Shown here one piece after another: positions 51,462 through 62,479 of a stretch of 64,000 nt of DNA. The notes below the pieces were generated by a model. It searched no databases, was not told where the DNA came from, and worked only from the letters and a program-made list of their open reading frames with translations. The DNA is from Atrichornis clamosus (lineage: Eukaryota; Chordata; Aves; Passeriformes; Menuridae): the NCBI GenBank assembly GCA_013400975.1, contig WBMZ01012071.1, forward strand, positions 372,001 to 436,000. Direction: 5' to 3'. The position numbers and the translations under genes are program-made. Each line of letters starts with the position of its first letter. The stretch's first letter is position 1.

Positions 51462-53695
51462 GTAAGATCATAGAAAATTATTTTCATGCATCTACAATTC
51501 TGATGTCTTGTCAAAATTTCACAATTGATTTTAATATCATAAATCCAAAGAATGGATCAGGCACTCATTTCCCAGTGTTTTGCATTGATGTGAAAATATT
51601 GTCAGCATATTCACTCCTGATATGGCATTTGCTGTTGATAAAATAAAAACATTTACAAAATCTAACATCAGATGTCATAAGGCACTGTTTTTAATCAAAG
51701 TTCTTTTGCAGTTTCTGAATTAGCTGGAAACAAAGTATGCTCATACTCTTTAGATAAAATGTACTTGCTTCCACTGCTAAAACAAGTCTATATAGGAAAA
51801 CACTAATATATTATTTTCTGAATACCAAATATACCTGGAAGTGAAATAAACTGATTAGCCCAGGATAGTTACCTGAAATTACATTTCATCACCATTGAGC
51901 AACCTACTTGAACTTTCTAGGTTATATATGGCTTGTTTTGAGTAGTAGAGGTTTCTAATTAGGTAATAAAACAAGTCCTGTGAGCTTTATCACCATAAAC
52001 TGACATAAATTCCAACCAAGTACTGTTGGTGACCTTACAGTAACAACAGATTAATCCAATTGTCAGAAGTATAACTCTTAACACAATTTTTAAAAGTCCA
52101 AGTTAAATACTTTAATCTATTTAGTGCATGGTAGAAATCAGTGTATGGTAGAAAAATACAAAATGAAACTATTCCTCATTCATTCAGAAAAGCAGGAAAT
52201 GTCATAAACAATGCGTGACACTAGCATGTACACATCTACTCTTTTGTACCTAAGCTGGTTCAAGTCTTGCATGTAACCAGTTGGTCATCAGCTCCTCAAG
52301 TCAAGTCTTTGTGCAGACCCTCACTCCACATTCTGCATTACTCCAGTGTGAGACACATTCCTAGCAGAACCTAAAATACCCAGCAAACAAGCAACAGAAT
52401 TTGAGTCACAGCTGTTTAATTAGGATATCTTAACATTAGAGGCTGACTTTTTAGAACTTGCAGCTCTCACTGATTGAGTCATCCAGATGGAATGAACAGA
52501 ATGAACATATGTTGTTCTTTGTTTATGAAAACACAGTAGGCGCCCCGAGATGAGGGGTGACAGGACTAAGGTTGTCCTCAGAGAGCTCAGCCAAGCTGGC
52601 ATTGCATAGCCCTGATGTAAAACCAGTCAACAGCATGATAGCACTTAAGTCTGTTGGCAGCAGAGAAGGATGGGTTTCCTTAAAGCTGTAATTCTGACAG
52701 GATTACCTACTTATAATAGATATTACTCTTATAACTGCCTTATGCAGCCAGTTCAAGAACCAGTTTCAACATCTGGGACTATGCAATGAGAAGACTTTGC
52801 TTAGGGATGGAGCCTTGTGGGCTGAGTTCTCCCAGGTTAAACAAAATGTGCAGTGACTGTAAAAGCCAGCCCATCAGCTTCTTACTGACTGGTAAGATCA
52901 GTGGATGCTGAAAGATACACTGAGCTTCATTTTCCTTAGGAAAATTAATAAAAATCGTGATGTAATGAAAGTCCTTACACAGTTTAGCAAAGGAGCTCAA
53001 GTGCTGACACATGGAAAGGATTTCAGATAATTCATAGAATCATTTAGGTTGGAAAAGACCATTGAGTTCAGTCGTTAAACCAGCACAGCAAAGTCCACAC
53101 TAAACCATGTCCCAAGTGCCGCATTTACACATCTTTTAAATACATCCAGGCATGGTGAGTCAACCACTTCCCTGGGCAGCCTATTCCAGTGCTTGACAGC
53201 CCTTTAGGTGAAGAAATTTTTCCAGATATCCTATTTGAACCTTCCATAGTGCAGCTTGAGGCTATTTTGTCATGTCCTGTCACTTGTTACTTGGGAGAAG
53301 AGACTGACCCCCACCTGGCTACAGCCCTCTTTCAGGTGGTTGTAGAGAGTGATAAGGTCCCTCCTGAACCTCCTTTTCTCCAGGCAAAACATGTCCAGGT
53401 CCCTCAGCTGCTCTTTATGGGACTTGTGCTCCAGACCCTTTCCCAGCTTTGTTGCCCTTCTTTGGACTCGCTCCAACACCTCAACGTTTGTCTTGTAGTG
53501 AGGGGCACAAAACTGGACACAGGATTCGAGGTGTGGCCTCATCAGTGTCGAGTACGGGGGAACCCTCACTGCCCTGGTCCTGCTGGCCACACTCTTGCTG
53601 ATCCAAGCCAGGATGCTTGTATCCCGTATTCAGGTGCATTATATATTTATGTTTTTCTTGAAAATAGTACTTAAGTGTATCTTTTTTTTCCCTAG
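51462..53695 (+). other. ST6GALNAC3: ST6GALNAC3 last intron (phase 2)
   Basis: A 2234-bp intron bounded by GTAAGA at its left end and a T-rich tract plus CCCTAG at its right end. It splits a Lys codon after the second base. The last quarter is occupied by a CR1 LINE fragment on the minus strand that ends about 80 bp before the acceptor. No further exon-like sequence is seen inside. Confidence 0.92.
53031..53615 (-). mobile_element. CR1 LINE, 5'-truncated 3' part
   Basis: Read on the minus strand, this is the end of a chicken-repeat-1 non-LTR retrotransposon. The element's 3' end is marked by TCATAGAATCAT near 53032, the reverse complement of the octamer repeat typical of CR1 tails. Between 53270 and 53590 the minus strand keeps an open frame with the CR1 ORF2 C-terminal pattern, including [18 protein letters not shown] and L-E-K-R-R. 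The endonuclease and most of the reverse transcriptase are missing, as is usual for 5'-truncated insertions. Substitutions and a decayed 3' UTR show an old copy. It sits in the last intron of ST6GALNAC3 in antisense orientation. The long + strand open frame across it (53189-53674) is only its antisense shadow. Confidence 0.93.
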
Positions 53696-53882
53696 GTCAG
53701 AAGGCTTTCGTAAAGTTCCCTACCACTATTACGAGCCAGGAAGAGATGAGTGTGAGGAATACTTTCTCCATGAAAATGCTCCATATGGAGGCCATAGGTT
53801 TATCACAGAAAAGAAAGTATTTGCTAAGTGGGCCAAGAAGCACACAATAATATTTACACATCCCAACTGGACAGTGTCTTGA
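53696..53882 (+). CDS. ST6GALNAC3: ST6GALNAC3 terminal coding exon (motifs III and VS, stop)
   Basis: This exon finishes the sialyltransferase begun upstream. Its first base completes the Lys codon split by the intron. The protein continues S-E-G-F-R-K-V-P-Y-H-Y-Y-E, which contains sialyl motif III (H-Y-Y-E). After E-Y-F-L-H-E-N-A-P-Y-G-G it reaches H-R-F-I-T-E, the His-x4-Glu of motif VS, with the catalytic-type His and Glu both present. It ends N-W-T-V-S followed by TGA at 53880-53882. The acceptor is CCCTAG at 53690-53695 behind a run of T. There is no frameshift or premature stop, so the gene looks functional. A mammalian-style ending of W-T-L-S differs only slightly from the W-T-V-S seen here. 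The extent of the exon beyond the stop depends on the poly(A) site. Confidence 0.96.
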
Positions 53883-54810
53883 TACTGGTTTTCTTAACTC
53901 TTCCTTAAAAGCATATTACAAAAATGTCTCAGTTTACAATAGTTTTGCTTACATCTGGCTGGCCTTTCTCAGCCTAGGTAACACTAAACTAAAAACCAGA
54001 AGACAAAGAGGGTGATGGTTCAGCTATTAAGCAAAATTAATCATCTGTGGAAGGCAGACACATTGTTTGTTTTTTCTTAGGGTTTTACTCCACACTATGC
54101 ACTTTATACTTTAACTGGATTTTACTTCAAGGCAGGAGCAGTTAAAGACAGATGAGATTTCCTGTATATACAGGTGCACACAGAGAATATGGTGGTCCTT
54201 TGAAAATTGTCCATCATCTCAGATATTTAAAATTAGTATTTGTAGCTCATTTGCTGTACTGAAGCACTAGTTCCATTTGTGGTATCAGTTGAGATTTTCA
54301 ACAAGAGAAATATGAGGAAAAATATAGACCTCCGAGGTCCATGAGTGAGTAAATTTTTAAAAACACCTGAATATATTGATACACATGAGCACTTGCATAT
54401 ATGGCAAAATTAGAGATGAGCTAAACATGGTTCTTGAACTGTACCCAACCCTTGCATGAGAAGATGTTAGTTACTCAAGACGTCTGATTAATTCATAACT
54501 TCTGAAAGTTATGCTTCCTTCCACCCTGGTCAGGCTGCACCATCTGGGATGATGTAGTCTGTACTTTTTGAAGCTGTTGTCCCACAGTTTAGCTCCAGCA
54601 GAATGGCACTTAGCAAAGACTTGTTTTGCAGCCCATGATGAACCTTTGGCTGTTGTACCAAGCCTTCTGTCAGTACCCAAGCTGATGAGTGTAAAGTTGT
54701 CTCGTGAATATCTCCATTTAGTCCAGTTGTGCCTTTGACTTGCTCCAACATCCAAATAACAGTGTTTTGACAATATTTCCCATGCAGCCATCATAATTTA
54801 TTTTAGATTT

Positions 54811-54920
54811 CCAGTTTCTCCATCTTTAAAAACAAGGATAGTGTCTGTCTACCTCACAAGGGAGTTGTGAGGACTAATTTAATTTAATTTAAAGCACTTT
54901 CCTGATGAAGAATGCTACAG
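54811..54920 (+). repeat. MIR-type SINE fragment in the 3' UTR region
   Basis: The order CCAGTTTCTCCATCTTTAAA, then CTACCTCACAAGGGAGTTGT, GAGGACTAATTTAATT and AAGCACTTTCCTGATGAAG matches the MIR 3' half. The family pattern is 'cagtttcctcatctgtaaaat', then 'ctacctcacagggttgttgtgagg', then 'aagcgctttgag'. It lies about 0.9 kb after the ST6GALNAC3 stop codon in sense orientation and may be transcribed as part of the UTR. Divergence is considerable but the blocks are collinear. Confidence 0.72.
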
Positions 54921-56240
54921 ATCATTTATTCTTAACACAAAAACAATGGTACCTGTCATTTATTCTGTCTCTTGGGTATTTGAAGAAAGTGACAGTGTGT
55001 CTGGATCTGACGGCAAATTGTTCTGTGCATCCACTTTCCTTCTGAGGATCATTTGTAATACTGAGTTCTCTCAGCCTGCATTGCTTCAGATGAAGTTGAA
55101 AGAACTCCGCATCACACGGTGTTATCTGCACATCAAGAGGCAGTTCAAGAATTTTAAAATACACTCATCTCTAGTTTAGATATGTATTTCCAAGCTTACT
55201 GTCATGGAAACTTTTCAACTGCAGCACACTCATTTGTAATATGACCATAATTCAACTACACATGTGAGTTTTATTTAAACTGTATTTAAACTAATGCTTT
55301 AAGTTTAGAATGTGTCCTGTGAATATTTTAACATCTGGAATGTCAGATTCAACACTGTAATAGCCAATACTGTGAACACTTGAAGGAATTATGTGTGGAA
55401 CATGTCACACGGGGTTTACTCACACTACTTAAACATTAACCAACAGGAAACTTTGTATGCTTTTGTAAATCATGAAAAGGGGAAAGTAAAAAGCTATTTT
55501 TACATGTAAGTATTTGTATACTGACTATTTCCTATTGTATATTTGTATATATAAATCTCTATTTTATAAGTTGATTGCATATATATTCTCCCATCAACAG
55601 CTCCAATTCTTAGGTTGGGGAGGAGATCTCTTCACTGGTATTGCTCCTCCTGATCACTGGTTTCTTGTTCCTGTTGGTGGGTGATTCCAGGGTATCATCT
55701 CTGTTGCCCCTTCTATTTTCTACTGTAAATGCAGCTCTCTGATTTTATTTTTTAATATAGCTCAGCTCTCACTGCTTACTTTAGTACTGCAAGTATTCAT
55801 TCTGGTTGTCAGACAAAGGCTGGGGCCATGATGATCCTGGATAAACATCTTTATTCAAATACAGACTTCTTATATGACTTCATGTTTTAACTTCCTGTTT
55901 GGAAAAGGAGAACAATAGTATTTTCCTACTCCCTTTCTTGACTGACATTCTTGAAAGCTATTGAGATGAATATCCCCATTTTAAACTTATTTGTATAATG
56001 CTTTGAAGAAGAGATGTCCAAAGTGTCTGAAAACTCCAGGCATGCTGTGATATACAAGTAATTTAAAGTGACTGCTTCTTGTCCCTGGAGTTTAAAGTCA
56101 GTTGTAGGCTGGTACAGTATGGGATGAAGTCAAAAGAGGAAAAACAGTCATGGATAGATGAAGAGTTGAAGTACCAAAACCAGATTTATCACCATATGCA
56201 TCTTTTCAGTTCAGATGGGTGGCTGGATATATGGAAAGCT

Positions 56241-56246
56241 AATAAA
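56241..56246 (+). terminator. Candidate proximal poly(A) signal AATAAA
   Basis: This is the first canonical AATAAA after the ST6GALNAC3 stop codon, 2.36 kb downstream. The sequence behind it is only weakly G/T-rich (TTGTAATGAAG), so use is uncertain. Confidence 0.25.
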
Positions 56247-58216
56247 AAATTGTAATGAAGAATGCAGGACATGCAGAACTAGGGAGAATGTTCCACACTT
56301 ATTGTACAGAGCAGCCTGAGAAATCTTGTAGTCCCTTGAGGGAAGAGGTGCTGAAAAGAACATCAGTCAAATTGAACTTGTATTTAGAGGGTTTCTGGGT
56401 TAATAGAAAACTGCTATGAAAGTGCTGCACATGGAAATGTGTTTGGGCTGGACAGACTTACATGGAAGTGTCTTCATGAAGCAGAGTGTTTCTCCCCCTG
56501 AGCGTTTCTTCCCCCCCTGAGCACAGCATAAGGATTCTGCTTGAGTTGTGTCAATGTGCAAGGTGGTTTTTAAGCCTGAGAAAGTTTTAAAGATAATTTA
56601 TACTTGCCAATTCACCAAAAAACTGTTGTAAAATATGTGCTTCATACTGAAGCTCCTTGAAGAGTGATTGCATGCTGCATGAAACAATATCACAAAGGAT
56701 AGCTAAGAAAAATACAGCTCTAAGAACAGCTAAATGTACATAAAATTGAGAGCACCATTAGAGTGCAGTTGTCACAGAGCAAAGTAAAAGTGTTGCTCAC
56801 TGCCTGGATTTGCGCTAAGAGCAGATCCACTTTAGAAATGTTGCAGCAAGCTTTGTTCATACTAGAGAAAATGAATGCTAGTTCCCTTATTTAAATGAGC
56901 CTGTCTTTAGCATAAACTAAATGCATATTTACATGATTTTTATTATATGAGTAAGGAACTGTGACTACTGTGTTAAAGGTGATTCTACAAAGAAATTACT
57001 CGGTCAAAATCTGTTAAAAATCAGCTGTGGTACTGAAGAAAGAATGTCAGTTCTTGGCTGTGTAGTAAGGGACCTTGATGGTTCACCTTCTGAGAGCAGT
57101 TAAGACATCAGCTGAGAACTATTTATTAATTCTTTAAAATAAAACCTACTACGGTTTACCTGAATGTAATCAGATCCTAATTGCTTATTCATTCAAGCAG
57201 TCCTATTTTAATCAACTACTCATGTGTATAAAACAAGCAGGGAGTTTACCTGAGGTTTTCAAAATGCATTTTCATGTTGCTAATAGAGGAATACTCAAAA
57301 ATAGTTTGACCTTTTTCTTCTGTCATCAGTCAGCTAAGTAGTCACCAAAAGTTTCTTATATAATTTAGGGAGGTTTAATACATTTCCTGAAAAAAGAAAA
57401 AAAAGCATTTATTGTTTGACTTGCTATAGGGTTGGTTTAAATAAACATCTAAATTTTAATATACTTAATGTTTTATGTTGCATTACCTTCTGACTTTTTT
57501 TTTCACAGTAAAAAGTTTTAAATTAAAAAATATGTTTTTGATTGGCTAATTAGTATTCATGCATAATTAACTGAATAACATTAAAAATGTGTTGGTTTTT
57601 TCTTTCCAAACTGACACAACAGACATGATCCCAACCTTTTCATCCCGATTAGATGTCCAGATCGCATCCTTCTGCTTACACCAAGGCTTCTTCCCAGAAA
57701 GAAAAAAATTAGTCTGTATATCCAGCCAAATTCCCCTTCCATCTGGGCTGGGAGGCTCCATCTGCAGACTGCTCCTATCAGTTACATCAGTAAATGGGAA
57801 GGACTGATGGAGAGCTCTACTTAGGAGCAGATGGTGTTCCAACTTCTAAAAAATGCCCCTAAAGTGCTTTAGGCAAGGAGTATCCGTTGATCTCTCCTGG
57901 AAATACTTTACTAAAGTATTCCGTTTCTTCAAATGCCTTTAGCTCCTGTGTAGAATAAATGTCCTACTCACTCTAGTAGGAATTATTGGCAATGGGAAAG
58001 CATGCCCTTTACAGGAGAAAGTAGAGGCAAATTCTGTGTTGTTAAATATTTCCATATAAACAACACCAGGGATGAAGAAGTCAGCCTGACACAAATTATC
58101 TGAATACTCACTGATTTAGGAATCTCTGAGGACTCATTTCTACACTAATGAAAATGGTTTTGGCAAGTTCATGAGTACACCTACCCAAGTAAAATCTTTG
58201 CACTCCTGGGTGCTAG

Positions 58217-58252
58217 GGTAAGCACCCAGGTAAGCACTAAGGTAAGCTAAGT
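58217..58252 (+). repeat. 12-bp tandem repeat with three splice-donor-like sites
   Basis: Three imperfect 12-bp units, GGTAAGCACCCA, GGTAAGCACTAA and GGTAAGCTAAGT, follow one another. Each places GTAAGC at exact 12-bp spacing (58218, 58230, 58242). The second is preceded by CAG-like and the third by AAG-like context, so each resembles a 5' splice site on the + strand. Confidence 0.85.
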
Positions 58253-58438
58253 GTTTTGTCTGGGAAGTACCATGTGCACATAATGCATTGCAGAGTTAAT
58301 AAGGAGAGGCCCATCCAACTCTTGGAGTGCTGGTGCTGATGGCCTTTCTTTATCCACCTGCTTGTGGGCTGGACTGAAGTAGGACCCCACACAAAGATAG
58401 CTGGCAGCAGAGCACAGATGCTCAACCGAAGACATGTC

Positions 58439-58447
58439 CAGGTAAGT
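58439..58447 (+). promoter_or_regulatory. Consensus 5' splice-site match, unassigned
   Basis: CAGGTAAGT is a full match to the vertebrate splice donor consensus. It lies 4.56 kb after the ST6GALNAC3 stop codon and is not tied to any exon I can identify. It may be chance or mark an alternative 3' UTR intron or a separate non-coding transcript. Confidence 0.3.
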
Positions 58448-60180
58448 AAGAGTTAAATAAGTAATCCTTCATAAATTATAAATGGATCGTGCCCTTAGTA
58501 AGTAGAAAATCAGAAGCACTTTACATATTGATGCTTATAATTTACTGACTTTTCCTCTGCATGTATGCCGGAAATGGTGTGTCTTTAGCTGTGCTCAGGC
58601 AAGCCTGGGGTTTGTTTTTGATGAACCTTAGGGTACCTACAAGAGTCAAAACCTGTGTTAGTGCCAAAGGATCACACAGGAGCTGTCTGTGGGCATTGTG
58701 ATGTACTGTGTACAACAGTCATGTATTTACTTTTAAAAAGCCCGTTTTTCCTGACTAGGTTTAGTTCTTTTGAAAAGGAAATGTTTCATTTTCAGCAGAT
58801 GTGTCTCATTCTGTTCCTTCTTTCCTATGAGGAAGCATAGTAATGGAACCTAACCATAGAGCAGTGAAGAATGGTATATTAAATAGCCAGCCACAAGATT
58901 CACACATATTTTTCTGGCTACTGCTGTGATGTATAGCTAAAGACACAGGGAAAAGGAAGCTTGTTGTTAACCTTGTGTAGCATAATCTACAGAACCGTCA
59001 TGTATCTGTTTTGGATTAGAATCCCCTAGGCAAAGACTCTAAAAGGGGCTGAAGGAGAAAGAAAAGGTCTTTCTCCATTGTAAGACAGGATTTCTGTGGA
59101 AGAAGTAATAATGTGTGTGAAACACGTGGGCCTGCTCCCCCAGTTTTCCTAGGTCCCCACCCAGCTGCAGCTTTGGGCCCTATTCAGCACCATTGGAGAA
59201 GAATTCTCCATCTGACTGATGCAGCCTGTGAGCTGCACAAAGCCTGCCCATCCTCCCTTTCTGTGGATCAAGGAAGTGCTGAATCTGACCTGGGGGTGAG
59301 GAGTGTCAGAGCAGGAACACTTTCCAGTCAGCAGCGTAATTTGCTTAGGGCACAGTCTCACCTCAGGTGCTGAACTCAGTTTATTTGAATGTGATAGGAA
59401 AGATATCATTGTGTTTTGTTATTGTTTGTATGATTAACTCACAAAGACTCACTATTTTATGGGTGTCTTAAACAGCTGATTTCATGTATTTTTTTGCATT
59501 GCTTGCTGCTATTTCTGTGAATTCCTCAAAATACACAGCTATGAGCATCTGCCACTGCTGTTCTAATTTACTGGCCACAAAGAGACTGTAAACTTGAACT
59601 AATGCATGTTCTTACCATGTATTATGCATGATAGCATGTTACACATTTTATTCTCCACTATAATAAATAATGTAGGTTTTGTGTAAACTTAGTTCAAGCA
59701 ACAGAAGTAGTACTTTTCCTTTCTCTCATACCATGTGTTGCCCAGAGCACTTTGTTGGAGCTCTGTAAGTACCATTAGCAGCTGGCAGCAAATAAATTGT
59801 TGAAACCAGTCAGGAAGTAATTACTAAATGTGGCATTTTTCATGGGAATATCAGAAATAGTTCAACTTGCTTTTGTGAACCTCCTCTGGTAGTCAAATTG
59901 CAATTCTGTGTTCTGTTCTAAGGAAATCTCACATCTGAGTGTAACACTGGGAATGATTTTATTGACACAGATAGTGTCAAGATGTTGGGAGGGCAGTGAT
60001 CCCGAAGTTTTTGCATTTATGGGAGTATCTTTTTAACGGGAATTGAACACGTAGAAGATTGGCTAAGATGCAGATTTTTTCTTATTGTTGCTATTGAAAA
60101 TAGTATTTCTGAAGATGGTCAAAGAATGAACAAATTGTGTGCCCACTGCTCTTTTGGCTGATCATCTGTCCCCTCCTCAT

Positions 60181-60199
60181 ACACAGACACACACACACA
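60181..60199. repeat. (AC)n microsatellite, short
   Basis: ACACAGACACACACACACA, an imperfect dinucleotide run. It is likely to be length-variable between individuals. Confidence 0.9.
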
Positions 60200-61306
60200 T
60201 CTGCAAACACAACGAGTATCTACAGGGAAGGTCCTTTTTTTTCCAGGTAGTGGCAAGTAAGAACAACTAAGACTAATCTCCATGGTAAATACAGCTTATA
60301 GGACTTGTTGATTAATGTTTATTCTGTGTATTTCCAAAGTCTGTGTCTGTGTTAGCAAAGAATTAGCTTAGCTGGATAGGATCTACAGCCTGAAACTGTT
60401 GGTGCTAAGGACCTGATCTCCGCACCATGCACAGTCTCTAGTTTGGTCCCATGGGCTGAATGCCACTAGTGACTGGAGCACATCTTTTGGTTCCATCCAA
60501 GAGGAATCTAGTGCACATCCTCAGGAACACTCCATCATGCAAACTAAAGCGCATTAAGTGAGGTCACTGTACTGGACTGTCCCACCGGAAAGTGAAATTC
60601 CTTTCTTTTAGACCATCTTTTAGCTCAGGCTTTGCATGGGTATTTTTTTCATGGGAATTTCTTTTTTCCAATCTGAGATCTGATTCCTCCTGTCAGATCA
60701 TGGGAATCAAGGGCTCCTGATTATTCCTAAATTTACCATCCAAATGTGCTCCATAAGTCAGGAGTGTGATACAGGACAAAGTGATCCAGCATGCGTACAA
60801 CGTGGTAAGTGCTTTGTTTGATGAAGAGTTAATGTGATTCTGCTCGTGGATGTAATTTTATCCTGAACATGCTGGGTGCTTGCTAATGCATGCATTGTTT
60901 TTATATACTGCAAGACACTTAAAAATTCCCTTCACCATTTTCCCAGGGTAATGTTCTTGTGGCCTTCCAGTTGTATCTGTATATGTGTGCATATTGGCAT
61001 GTATATACAGTGTGCAAGCATTCTTTTGTTCTTAGAAAGTTGCTACTATATGCTGCTAACATATTTATCTAGGCAGTTCATGTTATGAAATTTATTACAT
61101 GTATTCTTTGGTTGCCTTTTTGTAATGCTGACAAGTGTATTGATAGCAGATATTACTGTAGACTTACAAAACGTTCATACTACTTATACTTACTTTATAT
61201 GTTTTGCCATGTGTTTTCTTGCTATATGTTACTTAGTTTTTGCTCCCATTTGGAGAATGTGCTTCTATGTATTTGCAAAATTGTGCCTGGGTTATTTTAA
61301 AACATG

Positions 61307-61312
61307 AATAAA
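61307..61312 (+). terminator. Candidate distal poly(A) signal AATAAA
   Basis: AATAAA is preceded by about 400 bp of U-rich, UTR-like sequence and followed within 100 bp by T/G-rich stretches such as TTCTTGTTTATGTATATG, which suit a cleavage-factor downstream element. It is the best-looking distal end for ST6GALNAC3 in this window, 7.4 kb after the stop codon. Confidence 0.35.
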
Positions 61313-61330
61313 TGTATACAATTTTCTAAT

Positions 61331-62479
61331 TGTCTGACATAATTTATGCATGATTTTGTGCAAAACACTTTTATTCTTGTTTATGTATATGCCACTAAAT
61401 ATCTGACAGTACACTGAACTCAAGGAAACAAAGATCTCTATTCTCAAAAGGATTATAAATCAGCTGCACACACTGTAAAGACATTTCAAAGCATTGGTCC
61501 TAAAAATATTCAGTGATGTTGGGTAAACTCAGCCACAAAACCTACACTTAAAATAACTCATGATTTTATTTCTCTGTGTTAAAACACATTGCAGGCACAA
61601 ATGCACACAGGAGTGGAGATCTGTAGGAAAGGTCTGTTGAATCCTGTCCACAAAGGGATAGAGCATAGTGATCTCAGGGGTGAAGTCACTGAAACCCCTA
61701 GGAGTAGACACTGAGCACATGCTTGAGAGAGCCGTGTAAGACTGAAGGGCTGGGGGAGAGATCACATCTCAGGAAAAGGTGTGAACCTCTACTTGCAGCT
61801 TCAACATCGACAAGAGTATGAGAAGAACCTACATAACTTTTCTTCCCCAGTGGACCCCATGGTCCTTCGGGAGGAAAGGAACTAGAAGTCATCTAGCCTC
61901 TAACTAGTCTAGCTTTCCTGTTCCTGTTCCCAGCTGAGAACATGATTAACAAGCAACAGGCTTTGATCTGTAACACTTAGAACCGGGCTGTTTTGTCAGC
62001 GACCACAATGAGGGAAATGAAAAGGGTATTTCTGTGATAAGATAGACTAAATAAAGGGGAGAAATGCCTTTCACATGCTCAGCTTTGAGGGTCCTTGAAA
62101 TTTGGTCTGCTGCCAAGGGGCTTGTTAAGAATTCGTGTGTTACTTTTTCAGGCATACTCTGAATATACTGTAATGTTCACTTCAGAACTATTACAGTGTG
62201 AGCTCTGAATGCATATTAGTGCATGATGTAATATGGATTCATTTCATCCTTTTTTCATGCAGGATGGTTGGACATACCCCTCTTGAAGTGCATCTATACT
62301 TGATAGCAGTGACATGGCATGTGCATGTGAATTCATTTGATTATTTGTGATAGAACACATAGATAGATAATCAGGTAAAAAAATAGTTTAATTATTGATT
62401 TAGTCCTCTTATAGCTTTCTATCCTCCATAAGAATAGCCAGGCTATCCCCCTGAAGTTTTTGTTCCCGTAGCTTTACAC
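61331..62479. other. Intergenic or distal flank, nothing recognised
   Basis: No exon, named repeat or RNA gene is recognised between the last poly(A) candidate and the old LINE. Short open frames on the minus strand (for example 61529-61765) have no family features. Confidence 0.6.

Larger units (their letters stand above)
53883..61330 (+). other. ST6GALNAC3: Probable ST6GALNAC3 3' UTR and downstream flank; end uncertain
   Basis: Sequence after the stop codon shows no coding potential and is U-rich in the sense strand, as long vertebrate 3' UTRs are. The first AATAAA hexamers come at 56241, 57138, 57440 and 57954, with another at 61307. Which is used cannot be decided from sequence. The extent given runs to just past the last signal and is the maximum I would propose. 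It includes a MIR-type SINE at 54811 and a splice-donor-like repeat at 58217. Confidence 0.35.

Noticed and set aside
53189..53674. Longest + strand open frame (161 codons)
   Set aside because: It is the antisense of the CR1 ORF2 C-terminus on the minus strand and has no protein features of its own.
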